64,000 nucleotides of DNA from JANLTX01 sp049840835 (GCA_049840835.1 JASGJG010000033.1:12595-76594); one strand, 5' to 3'; counted from the first letter of the stretch, positions 45,544-54,521 are shown. Notes: a model not told the origin generated them from the letters alone. A program made the numbers and translations.

Positions 45544-47860
45544 ATGATCATCTCGCGACTACGGTTGGAGCTCGTGTTCCGCGTCCTGCGCAGGCTTCTC
45601 TGTCTCTGTCTGCTGTTCGAGGCGAGTCCGGCGCGCGCAGACCCGCTTCGAGTTCCGCAGCCAGGGCTGCTGCCCAACGTCAATCCCCTTTGCGATAGCA
45701 ATCTGGTCCCTTGTCTCGACATCGACAAGTACGCGCTGCACGTCTACGCGCATTTGATGGTGCTTCCAAAGACCGAGCTGCGCGACTCCGTGGCGGTCTT
45801 TCCCTATGGGGTGACGCTTGGCCTGCTCGGCCGCTTCGCCGGAGGGATTTCGACGGATTCGAGCTTCTGGCAGCAAGGCAACGGAGTGCAACAGCAACAG
45901 GGTCCCGTGCGGCTGCACGTAACGGCACTGCTTTGGCCGCTCGTCCCGCTAAGCCAAGCTCCGATCTCCGCTCAGGATGCCAACGGCACGCATTTTACCC
46001 CCCCACGTCGCTTACGCATCGGCCTGTCCTTCGAACACCAGTGGCGTGTGGGTCCCTTCGACGGCGCGAACTCACTCGGACTTCTGGAGGACCTGGCATC
46101 GTTGCGCTTAGTCGCGGTCAAGGTCTTTGGTCCCGTGGAGATCACGGCGAGCCTGGGTGCTCTATACGATTGGCGGGGCACGTTGGCCACCGGGGAAGCA
46201 GCGGCTCAGATTGGACTCTATTTGCCTTTTTTCAGGGCGCTAAAAGTCTACGGTGAAGCGCTGGGCCGGGGCGTTCCCCCGCTGACGAAGGGCGAGCAGT
46301 ATCGCCTCCTGGCGAACGGTCTGGACCCGCTCCACCCGCAGGCCGTTCTCGGCGGGGGGCTGAGCTTTCGGCCCAGCGAGCGCGTAGACCTGGGCGTGTC
46401 CGTGCAGCGTGGCTTTGGCGGGCTGGCACCAGTATCCGTGCTGGTGCGGTTCCTCACCCTGAGTCTTGGCGAGACCTACGATCACCGCGCTGCCACTGCG
46501 GTCCCGCAGCTCGCTGCCGACGCAGTGATCGAAGTCGCAAAAGTGGTCAAAGACTTCCTCGCCAACCTGCCGATCGATCCCTGGCTCGATAAGGCGTGCC
46601 TGCTCTGGGACGTGCACGGCACGCTCCTGTTTCCTCAGCCCGTGGGTACACGAACGGAGGACAGCCGGCACTGCCTGGTGCAAGGTGAGCTGCTGCCGAT
46701 TGGCCAGAAGCTGTGGCGCGACCGCAAAAAAAGCCTGGTCTGCCGCGACAAAAAATTCACGGACTGTCTGCTGTACCGCCGCCCCCAGGAACAAGGCTAT
46801 CGCGCGCTGCATCGACCCTGGGTAGGCGCCGACTGTGTACTGCGCGAGCGTGTCTACGACCCGGCGGCGCCGAGTCTGCCCCAAGGCGAGACGCACCGCG
46901 TCGTCCAGCTCGCAGTGCTGGGCGACCTCACCGATGACCGACAAGGCTGTCGGGACCAGACCGGCCACGTCCACCCCGTGGGAACGCAATACTACCGCGA
47001 GCACAACCACCAGTGGATCTGTGCCGCCCCTCGCATCGAGGAGCAGCGCGACCTCTGCTTCCTGGCGCTCGCCGAGCTGCCCAGCCAGATGAAGAACCAG
47101 ACCACCCCGCTCGGCCGCGTCTCCCGCGCACTGGATCACGGAGCCGTGGAGAAGGCGCTGGCGCTCGACAAGATGCCCGAGCAGCTGGTGCAGACCGCGG
47201 AGGGCGTCCGGTCTGGGACCATCAACGTCGGCACCGTGGGCGACGCGCTCAAGGATGGCGCGTTCGCCTTTGCGCACCAGTTCACTCCCGAGGGCGTGCG
47301 AGAGACCTGGGAGGGCTTAAAGAAGTTTGCCAAGAAGCCGCTCATCGAGCAGGCCGAGCATGGCGCGCACGCGCTGGGCGCTGCGGTTGTCGCGGCGCCC
47401 GTGACGCTCCCGTCTAGGTGTGGCTACCGATGGAGTCGGCGGTGCACTGTTGGAAAAAGTCGGCGAAGCGGGCAAGGAGGTGGTTCAAGCGGGCAAGAAA
47501 TTAAGCAAAGCTGGAAAGAAGGCTGAGCACGTTCTAGTCAAGGCGGAACACGAAGCGGCTGGGCATGCTTCGCCTGTCCAACTACCCCACGCGAAGGAGC
47601 CCCACAGAAACCGCGTAGATAACCGCCAAGCGACTCTTTACGAAAAAGTCGACAAAAATGGTAATCACTTGAAATACGGCGTCACACACCATGAAGATCC
47701 GCTCAAGCGATACACACAAAGGCGCATGTGAAGGCGGACAGGTTGGCCCATGGAACGAGGCCCCCGTCATGAAATGTTGAGAAAAGAGCGAGAGCTAGTA
47801 GAAACTACAGGTGGCCCAGAGAATCACGAGCGGTGGTCAGGTACCAATTCCTATGAGTAA
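45544..47860 (+). CDS. Barrel-stalk polymorphic toxin 1 (GIY-YIG-like C-terminus)
   Basis: About 770 residues when mended. From ATG 45,544 a signal peptide of about 28 residues ends SPARA. Residues about 30-320 alternate short beta-strands and turns (VAVFPYGVTLGLLGRFAGGIS, RLRIGLSFEHQWRVGPF, VEITASLGALYDW, AAAQIGLYLPFF, AVLGGGLSFRPSERVDLGVSVQRGF), like an outer-membrane barrel. A Cys-paired stalk (CLLWDVHGT...CLVQGE...VCRDKKFTDC, then CVLRERV...GCRDQTG...WICAAP) and a helical linker follow. A frame break near 47,415 leads to the C-terminal module TLYEKVDKNGNHLKYGVTHHEDPLKRYT...RGPRHEMLRKERELVETTGGPENHERW, resembling GIY-YIG-like toxins of RHS proteins. An in-frame TGA at 47,729 interrupts it. 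Paralogue of 49,412-51,880. Confidence 0.7.
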
Positions 47861-48325
47861 CAGCAAACTAAACGATAAGGCGACGATAACTTACGGGGTT
47901 CAAAGTGGAGATAGCGTCTTCCGAGGCAACAGAGCCTCATTTCATGTCCTCTGCGAAGGCTCCTAGCAGAGCACTGTCGCGGTCCGTATAGTTCCGACGT
48001 AGACGAGTTTGCCATAGCACTTCGGATTGATGGAGATTACTGGCACTGGGAAAAGGAAGGCTGCGACTACATGCGACGCAGCAAGAAGGGCCGCTACATC
48101 ACCATCGACATCTTCGTTCCTCGCGAGCGATGGGAGGGCGTGAGCGGAATCGAGATCAGGCGCTACCTGGCCACCTGGACCGAAGAGGCCCTGAAGCGAA
48201 TGATCGCCAAGCTGCAGCGCGACAAGGTCTTGGTGGACGAGCCTGCGTTGCTTAGGGATTTCGCACTCGTCAAAGACCGTTACCTTCCGCAGATAGCCGC
48301 GTCCACCACTACCGCAAGCGGCTGA
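47853..48325 (+). CDS. Predicted immunity protein 1
   Basis: The ATG at 47,853 overlaps the toxin stop (ATGAGTAA), the usual layout for toxin-immunity pairs. The first 37 codons (MSNSKLNDKATITYGVQSGDSVFRG...) are in one frame to a TAG at 47,964. The rest is in another (GPYSSDVDEFAIALRIDGDYWHWEKEGCDYMRRSKKGRYITIDIFVPRERWEGVSGIEIRRYLATWTEEAL...), so one indel lies at about 47,956-47,966. Mended length is about 157 residues. No signal peptide, so cytoplasmic. I do not recognise the family. The immunity role is inferred from position and overlap. Confidence 0.65.
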
Positions 48326-48337
48326 TCATGCCTGTGA

Positions 48338-48913
48338 TCAGTTCCAGTAAACCTGAAAGCCCCCGGAGGGGTAGTAATAGCCCCAAATGATGCACATCTC
48401 ATCGGTGAGTCCGGATTCACCGAACTTGACGTAGTTCCCAGTGGTGTTGTTGTACTCGCATGACCACCTCAATCCTTCACCTTCTCCGAAAAGCAGCGGT
48501 TGATCATCGGGAAGGCGAAATAGAGCCGGATGCTCCCAGTCTGTGTTAATGAAGAGGCTGTTTCCGGCATCACTAATTCCGCTCGATTTTGCAACTGTTA
48601 CTCCAGTTCCGAGCCGGTGCTGATGCGTGGTTAAGCCAAAGACCTTAAAAGAAGACGGCACTTTACCAAATGCTGCATCGATTGTTGTCCGCGCCATCGG
48701 AGGAAGGCCGTCACGGGTACCATCGTAATTTTTGTTGAGTGCTTTTGCGTTATTAAAGAACAGCATATATGCATAAGTGACCTGTGCATCAGGGGCGGCA
48801 GCCGACAGAAGCACCAGCCATACGTCATTGGACGCCGCCACATACACGCTAGCCATATTATGGACAGCAGCTTGATCATCGCTATCCCACTGTCCTGTAG
48901 TGTTACGCTTCAT
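48338..48913 (-). CDS. C-terminal fragment of a copper type II monooxygenase-like protein
   Basis: 191 residues. VFGLTTHQHRLGTGVTVAKSSG, LFINTDWEHPALFRLPDDQPLLFGEGEGLRWSCEYNNTTGNYVKFGESGLTDEMCIIWGYYYPSG resembles the second domain of PHM/DBH-type copper monooxygenase-like proteins (the HxH, DW.HP, C.Y.NT and DEMC landmarks). These are common in Myxococcota as larger secreted or lipoproteins. There is no N-terminal domain or signal peptide, so it looks like a 5'-truncated remnant. It lies downstream of toxin 2/immunity 2 on the same strand, with a lower GC than its neighbours. Confidence 0.6.
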   Translation of the reverse strand: MKRNTTGQWDSDDQAAVHNMASVYVAASNDVWLVLLSAAAPDAQVTYAYMLFFNNAKALNKNYDGTRDGLPPMARTTIDAAFGKVPSSFKVFGLTTHQHRLGTGVTVAKSSGISDAGNSLFINTDWEHPALFRLPDDQPLLFGEGEGLRWSCEYNNTTGNYVKFGESGLTDEMCIIWGYYYPSGGFQVYWN

Positions 48914-49019
48914 CAGACTGTTTGGTCTTCCACCGACAGCTTAGATCGTATCACTTCCTAGCCCGTGGATAGCGTAGCAAGATGTGGTAGACTCAGCACG
49001 CCAAACTGAACGCAAGCCT

Positions 49020-49415
49020 TCATTCTCTTGGATGAGGTTGTGATACTAGGCCGCTTAGCGAAAAGTCTTTCGCGATGATCGTAATCGTAGTTGTAAATGT
49101 ATTTAGATTATTTCCTTCCGCCAGATTAAGTGAATAACAATAATAGCCAGGGAGCTCGTCTGCTAATTTTGCTTCTTGAGATAGTATCTCTGTCTTCATA
49201 CCGTAACCTTCTGGATAGTTGATTTCCTTGACATCTATAAATGTGAGTATGGCTGGTTTGTAGAATACCTCATAGTTGAACATCTCCGCCGATTCCTTCA
49301 GGATTCCAGCATGCGTTAGATGTAGTATGCAAATGCGTTCCCAGACATCTAGGTTAATGTGTTTGATGCTACTATCGTGTAAATAGAGACTTTCATAGGA
49401 CTCAATGCTGGTCAT
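49020..49415 (-). CDS. Predicted immunity protein 2
   Basis: 131 residues, clearly more AT-rich than the flanking genes. The ATG (49,415-49,413) overlaps the stop of toxin 2 (ATGA). Sequence: MTSIESYESLYLHDSSIKHI, then beta-rich stretches (RICILHLTHAGIL, YKPAILTFIDVKEINYP, LNTFTTTITIIAKDF). No signal peptide. It is not similar to immunity protein 1, as expected if the two toxins have different active domains. The role is inferred from position, overlap and composition. Confidence 0.65.
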   Translation of the reverse strand: MTSIESYESLYLHDSSIKHINLDVWERICILHLTHAGILKESAEMFNYEVFYKPAILTFIDVKEINYPEGYGMKTEILSQEAKLADELPGYYCYSLNLAEGNNLNTFTTTITIIAKDFSLSGLVSQPHPRE

Positions 49416-51880
49416 TTATGCACCTTCCAGTGGGCGGCTGGAGATTCGGTTGGAACTGGCTGGCCGTGTATGTCAAGCCGCGAACCCCACTGCTTCCGCT
49501 CAGGTCCCGCGCCAGGCGCGCTCCAGTGACCGTGCGGTTCCTTTGCATGGGTCTTCGGATGGCCTTCATGGACTTCGTAGGCGGGCGAGCCGTTTGAGTA
49601 GCGCGTAATAGTAAAGCTGCCTTGGGCATTCCCGCCTGTCGTACCTCCTCTAGGCTCGATTACCACATTCCCTTTGGGATCGACAATGAATCGTCCAGCT
49701 TCGGGCGGTTTGACCGGCTCAGGCGGAGCAGACAATAAGCCTCTCGTCTCCGGTCTGTGCGGAAGCGGCTTGGATAGCTGCTTAGCCTCGGCGACCTCCT
49801 CAAGCGCACGGGCAGCACTATTGCCTTTGGTTACATCCTTCCTAATGCCCTCTGCGACAGTGAGCCCCGTTCCGCGCACGGGGAGCACTGATCCCACGAC
49901 TGCCGTGGCGCCGGCGTCCAGGAAGGCTTTGACGCCTCCCTCGGCTGCGCCATCGAGCTTTTTCTGGGTGGGCAGATGGTACCAGTTTACCGCCCCTTCC
50001 CAGGCGCCGTGCGCCACATCAATGCTGCTGTTCCATGCATCGTGTGCTGCTTGTCGAGCCTTATTTGGATCTTTCAGCGTAGCTACCGCGCTCTTCGCCG
50101 CCTGCTCGGCACGGTCTTTGGCTTTGATCCCGGCGGTCGTCAGCTCGGCCGGATGGGTAAGCAAGTGGGCCACGCCCTTCACGGTGTCTGCCTTACCCTG
50201 AGTCCAGTCCACAAGCGCGAGCGCGCCGTGGTAGCCAACCTCTGTGCCGCTGGACAGTGGACGATTGTGCGCCACGTCCAAAGCGGCCGGACAGTCCCTG
50301 TTGCTATTGGTCTTTCGAGATAAACACACACGGCCCGTGGTGGGGTCGCGGTACACGGGCTGCCCGATCGAAATCGGAATCTGCTGCACCGTCGTCTGCA
50401 CCTTCTTGCCGTTCTTGAAGACGTTCACGTTTCGTTCGACTACGCAGTGCTTGCCATCAGGGGAAACGTGGCCGATGGGCGAGACTTGATGATCGCCTTC
50501 ATTGAGGATGCAGCGACCGTCCAACGACCCTTGGATGGGTCCAAGTGCGCCCTGATTGATGAGCCGTTTGAGCATCGCTGGGTCGAGGTGGCTGGCTTGC
50601 GGAAGACTATCGGGATTGGGTAAGACGATGGTGTCCGGCGAATCACCAGAGTCCGATGGGCCCACGTCCGCAGAGGAGGGCCCCCCCACACAGTGCGTTG
50701 CCTCGGGTTCCAGGCACACGCGCCTGCGCGCAGGATCGAGATACAAAGTGTCACCGATGCGGAAGCGTTGTCCTTGGAATTCGCAGTGCTCTGCGTCATC
50801 CGTCAGGCGGCCCAGAGTCGTGATGAGTTGACCGTCGCGCCCGTAAAGTAGGCACGTCTGCTGCACGGGCTCGGGAAGTCTGCGTAGCTGCTCCGCAATC
50901 CACTCGCCTGCCTCGCGCAGAATGTCTACCGCCAGGCTTTGTGGGTAGGGGTATCCTTCCCCGAGAGAGAAATCCATGGGTCCGCGAAGCGTCAAGAAAA
51001 ACGGGGCCACATCACCAAAGCCCACGTGTAGCACCATGGCAAAGTCCACCTGACGCCGCGGCCTGGTAATAAGGCCGAACGCCAGCGCGCCGCTGGGCAG
51101 GATGGTCTGTTGGGGAGAGTTCTGCGAATCCGGCGTCGGCTCGCGCGCCTTCATCCATACGCCAACGCCGCGCGCAACGCCCTCGGCAAAGACCTTGGTG
51201 TCGGTCATGAACGGAAGGTGAAATCCAACGCGTGCCCCCAGCTCGGAAGTGCCGTAAGTGCCCGCCCCATCCCATAGGGCTCCAACCGATATTCCCACCT
51301 CGGCCAACCCCAGCGGCAGGTTGCCTACTGCCCGAAGCGCAGCCAGATCGGTCAGGAGTCCGAGCTGGTTCTGGCCATCGAAATGCGGCAAGCGTGCCTC
51401 GTACTCAAAATCGACCAGAACGGCCAGACTCTGATGGGGATTTTTGATGAAGGGCCAGACAAGCCCCTTGAGCGCGAAGCGCATCGGGCCTTGCTGCCAA
51501 AGAGTGTCTGTCTGCTTGTCGCCTGCATTACTTGGCTGTCCCCAAACCGCAGTGTTACTGAAGATGCCGCCCTCGACATGCTGCAAGATGCCGACCGAGA
51601 AGCCATAGGACGCGACGAAGCCCAAGCTGCGCAGGCTGGTACTTGGCAGCAGGGTCGCATCTGCGCCGGCATGAAAAGCGATTGAGTCGATTCGTGGACA
51701 AGTGAGCGGCCCGCCATCGCACAACCCACCAAAACCAGGAAGTACAGGCCGATGCTGCATGAGCTGTGGCTGCGCGCAGGCGACGTGATCTGAAATCAGC
51801 GCAATCAGGAGCCCAACGACTAGGCCCGCAAGTCTCGAGCGTGGCGTATATGAATGAATAAAGAGCGGTCCTTTGTCCAT
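49412..51880 (-). CDS. Barrel-stalk polymorphic toxin 2
   Basis: 822 residues, intact. Signal peptide 1-36 ending ACA before QPQL. The beta-rich N-domain (about 40-310) is parallel to toxin 1: SYGFSVGILQHVEGGIFSNTAVWGQ, DFEYEARLPHFDGQNQLGLLTDLAALRAVGNLPLG, VGISVGALWDGAGTYGTSELGARVGFHLPF, VDFAMVLHVGFGDVAPFFLTL. Two Cys-paired modules follow (CLLYGRDG...CEFQGQRF...VCLEPEATHC and CILNEGDHQ...CVVERN...VCLSRK...C), then an Ala-rich helical linker and a junction FIVDPKGNVVIEPRGGT. The C-terminal module (SNGSPAYEVHEGHPKTHAKEPHGHWSAPG...GSRLDIHGQPVPTESPAAHW) resembles His-rich RHS-type toxin tips and may be a nuclease. The family is not named with confidence. Confidence 0.75.
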   Translation of the reverse strand: MDKGPLFIHSYTPRSRLAGLVVGLLIALISDHVACAQPQLMQHRPVLPGFGGLCDGGPLTCPRIDSIAFHAGADATLLPSTSLRSLGFVASYGFSVGILQHVEGGIFSNTAVWGQPSNAGDKQTDTLWQQGPMRFALKGLVWPFIKNPHQSLAVLVDFEYEARLPHFDGQNQLGLLTDLAALRAVGNLPLGLAEVGISVGALWDGAGTYGTSELGARVGFHLPFMTDTKVFAEGVARGVGVWMKAREPTPDSQNSPQQTILPSGALAFGLITRPRRQVDFAMVLHVGFGDVAPFFLTLRGPMDFSLGEGYPYPQSLAVDILREAGEWIAEQLRRLPEPVQQTCLLYGRDGQLITTLGRLTDDAEHCEFQGQRFRIGDTLYLDPARRRVCLEPEATHCVGGPSSADVGPSDSGDSPDTIVLPNPDSLPQASHLDPAMLKRLINQGALGPIQGSLDGRCILNEGDHQVSPIGHVSPDGKHCVVERNVNVFKNGKKVQTTVQQIPISIGQPVYRDPTTGRVCLSRKTNSNRDCPAALDVAHNRPLSSGTEVGYHGALALVDWTQGKADTVKGVAHLLTHPAELTTAGIKAKDRAEQAAKSAVATLKDPNKARQAAHDAWNSSIDVAHGAWEGAVNWYHLPTQKKLDGAAEGGVKAFLDAGATAVVGSVLPVRGTGLTVAEGIRKDVTKGNSAARALEEVAEAKQLSKPLPHRPETRGLLSAPPEPVKPPEAGRFIVDPKGNVVIEPRGGTTGGNAQGSFTITRYSNGSPAYEVHEGHPKTHAKEPHGHWSAPGAGPERKQWGSRLDIHGQPVPTESPAAHWKVHK

Positions 51881-51996
51881 GATGCAGGTCGGCGTAGCAT
51901 GGGCAGATGACGGCGCCTAGGCAGCATTCCTCCTGAGAGAAGGTAGCCGATAAAAAAGCACTTGCTTTGCCTGGGACCCTGGGTTTTTCTTCGCGC

Positions 51997-52850
51997 ATGC
52001 CCAGCTCAACGAAAAAGAACGCTCCCAAGTCTGCCGAGGGGCCAAAGCTGGCGCCCACTCCTACGGACTCGGCGGAGGCGGCGCTCGCACTACTCATGCC
52101 GCGGCTGCTCAAGCTAGAAGCCAGTGTCGTGGATCAGCCGCGCAACGACGTCCGCGCGGCGGCGAGCTTCGTGCTCTCGGAGATCGTGCCCAAGGTGAGC
52201 GCGGTCGAGCTGAACCAGCGGCTACAGAGCTTCCTTCCGGCCGCAGAATTCGATTTTTCGGCGGTGTCCGACCTCAAGCCGGCGGCGCTGGCGTGTCTCT
52301 GTAGCCAGGCACAGCTGGCGTCGAGCACCGCGCAGACCGTGACCGTGCGACTGCCGGTCGACCTTTTGGACGAAGCGACCCGGGTCAAGCGGCGCATGCT
52401 GAAAGTCTGCGCCTACCACTTTGCCGAAGACACACCGCTAGGCGCTGAGGTCGCGGACATTCGCCTTGGTACCGGCTATCTGGATTGGCCGAAGACCTGC
52501 TTCGCCTGGCGGTCCTCTACAAAGAGCAAGCAGTCACCTTGGCCCTGGACGGTCGTTACTACGACAGCCAAGACGTCACGCGCGCCAGCGCTCTGTCCCA
52601 GCGTATCACCAGCGAGCTGCGGCACGCGCAGAGCGCAAATAGCGCGCGCGAGCTGGCCTGGCGGGCCTACGCATTCCTAGAAGAGCGTTATGAGGAAGTT
52701 GCCAGCGCCTGTCGCTTCCTCGAGCGTAAGGCGGGCGGTGCAACGCGCTTCCCATCGCTGCGCGCCGCCACTGGCCAGGGCCGCAGGCGGCGGACCGGTG
52801 ACACTCCCCCACCGACTCCTGGGCCTGGGGCTGAGGCGGAGAAGAAGTAA
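51997..52850 (+). CDS. Hypothetical helical protein, frameshifted
   Basis: About 284 residues from MPSSTKKNAPKSAEGPK after mending one break near 52,480. It has a basic low-complexity N-terminus, then helices (LLMPRLLKLEASVVDQPRNDVRAAASFVLSEIVPKV) and, in the second frame, AEDLLRLAVLYKEQAVTLALDGRYYDSQDVTRASALSQRI...AWRAYAFLEERYEEVASACRFLERK, ending in a Pro/Gly/Arg-rich tail. No signal peptide or catalytic motif. Divergent from toxin 2. Possibly cytoplasmic and structural; function unknown. Confidence 0.6.
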
Positions 52851-52873
52851 GACGAGAACAGTTAGCCGCGCTC

Positions 52874-53055
52874 AAAGCACGATGTATCGTGCTCGGCGGG
52901 GGCCGGGGTCGGCAAAGAGCACGATATATCATGCTCGGACGGGTACCGAGCGAGCAACACCACGATATATCGTGCTCGGACCGATGCGGAGCAGGTAAAG
53001 AGCACGATGTATCGTGCTTTGATGGGTGAGCAGTAGGCAAAAAGCACGATACATA
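52874..53055. repeat. 42-bp tandem repeat with palindromic AGCACGATATATCGTGCT cores
   Basis: Five cores start at 52,876, 52,918, 52,959, 53,001 and 53,043, a constant 41-42 bp step. Full cores read AGCACGAT(G/A)TATC(G/A)TGCT and are perfect or one-mismatch palindromes; copy 3 lacks the first two bases of the left arm and copy 5 is a half site. The intervening 23-24 bp resemble each other (GG.CGGG..CCGAGC..GC-like). The step equals four helical turns, so all sites face the same side of the DNA. It sits between two unrecognised genes, just upstream of the one at 53,205. No open frame of coding character. Confidence 0.85.
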
Positions 53056-53204
53056 AGGGGGCCAGAGCATCGAGGACTTTTTCTGAGCTTGGCCAGGTTT
53101 CTGGTAAGGGCGCACAAGCATCGCCCGATGGCAAGCGCCAGTCCCGCCTTCCATAGGGCTTGCGCTCGAAAACAGTTTGAGCAGCGGTCAGAGCTCGATG
53201 GCCG

Positions 53205-54188
53205 ATGCAGGAGGCCCACCGGCGCCTGCGGATCGCGCTGGACGACTCGGCCCAGGCGCTTCGCGAGATCGAGGAGCTGCGCTTGCGCGGTGAGTTCGTT
53301 CGCGGGCGCATGCCAGCGGTGATGGACTTCGACGCGGGTCTGTCCATCGCCCATCTGCCAAGCCCCGTGCCGACGCTCACGCCGAGCAGCGCGGGCGTCG
53401 TGCGGCCGGACTTGGCGTCGAGTATGGGGTCTGCCGTGGCGGACCTCAAGTGGCCGCCCAAGCCCGGTCAGTACGACGAGCGGGGCAATATCACGGCCAC
53501 CGGGGAGCTGACGGCGCTCGCCAGCGCGCTGACCTACGAGGAGCTGCGGGCCTTTTTGCTCGGCCTCGTGCAGTCCAAGTCGCCCACCGCGGCGCAGAAG
53601 GTGCAAATCTTCTTGGCCGCCAACGCCCTGACGACGGTTCTGTACGGCCTCAATCTCTCCGCAGAGCAGTATGCGCAGGCGTGGAAGGCGTTCTTTACTG
53701 GCGCTGCAAGCGGGGGTGCAGGCGGCACGAAAGACGATCCCGCGGTGGATCCGCATGACCTCGTGACGAGCCCGCCCGTGGCAACGATCATCGATCCGGG
53801 GATCATCTCGGTCGTTCCGTTCGGTCTGCCCGAGCTGCCGCCGTACCCGTATGCACACCAGAATACGGATCGGGCGTCCAAGTGGCGGGCAACCGTGGGC
53901 TCGGGGGTCACGGGCGGACGCGGCGCCTTCCAGGTCACGTTTGGGACGACCTTCCACATCAAGCAGGGCGGGCGAATCCTCATCAGCCACAACGCCTCGG
54001 AAGGGTACGGGTACGGTGGCACGCCGGGCGGCTGGGCGCAGCTCTATGGGAATCGCTCACCGTCCGACTGGGGGCTCGATCCCGACCGGGGCGTGGTGGC
54101 CTTTGATGGCAGCCGCGCGTTTGCGGTTCCCGGGTCTCAGCTCGTCGAGATTTTTGGGGCGAGTTGGCGCCAGACCGTGTACGCGTAG
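53205..54188 (+). CDS. Hypothetical protein, 327 aa
   Basis: 327 residues, not recognised. The first 60 residues are a helical, charged region (MQEAHRRLRIALDDSAQALREIEELRLRGEF), and a helical domain is at about 100-185 (ELTALASALTYEELRAFLLGLVQSKSPTAAQKVQIFLAANALTTVLYGL). There is a proline-rich joint (PFGLPELPPYPYAH), and a Gly-rich beta C-terminal domain (VGSGVTGGRGAFQVTFGTTFHIKQGGRILISHNASEGYGYGGTPGGWAQLYGNRSPSDWG). No signal peptide. It begins 150 bp after the palindrome array, so it could be that array's target. Confidence 0.65.
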   Translation: MQEAHRRLRIALDDSAQALREIEELRLRGEFVRGRMPAVMDFDAGLSIAHLPSPVPTLTPSSAGVVRPDLASSMGSAVADLKWPPKPGQYDERGNITATGELTALASALTYEELRAFLLGLVQSKSPTAAQKVQIFLAANALTTVLYGLNLSAEQYAQAWKAFFTGAASGGAGGTKDDPAVDPHDLVTSPPVATIIDPGIISVVPFGLPELPPYPYAHQNTDRASKWRATVGSGVTGGRGAFQVTFGTTFHIKQGGRILISHNASEGYGYGGTPGGWAQLYGNRSPSDWGLDPDRGVVAFDGSRAFAVPGSQLVEIFGASWRQTVYA

Positions 54189-54521
54189 GAAGTAATCAAC
54201 CGAACGTCAAAGGTGTGCTGTACGGTGTCGTCGCGGCGCTCCACACATGAAGGTGCAGAAGTCGGGGCACACCATCAACGTATCGTCCGTAGCTGGCCAT
54301 CGCGTCGGTACATTTGGCGTCGGCTATTGCCGAGCGCAGTCTGCAGGATAAAAGTATCGCCGATGCTGCCGTAGCCCGAACATGGTACGCTGGCATATAT
54401 GAGCATGTTGAAGGAACTCCTAGATGATCCCCACCTCGGCGCGAAGTGCATCAGGGCTTCTTTCTTTATGCTGTTTGCGCTCCTGGGTCCTCTCGCCGCT
54501 GTGGCCATGCACAGCTACCGT
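54189..54521. other. Intergenic stretch, nothing recognised
   Basis: 333 bp between the convergent 327-aa gene and the truncated recombinase. I see no coding frame on either strand that is not a shadow, and no strong hairpin. Confidence 0.55.

Noticed and set aside
42316..47731. TGA recoded as an amino acid in segment B
   Set aside because: Other genes in the same segment, for example both coupled toxin/immunity genes, use TGA as a normal stop.
52874..53055. Short CRISPR array
   Set aside because: The spacers are similar to each other, the repeat is a near-perfect palindrome, only five units exist and no cas gene is nearby.
53026..53990. Long minus-strand frames opposite the 327-aa gene
   Set aside because: GC-rich shadow frames of the plus-strand gene, with Arg/Pro/Gly-rich composition and no motif.
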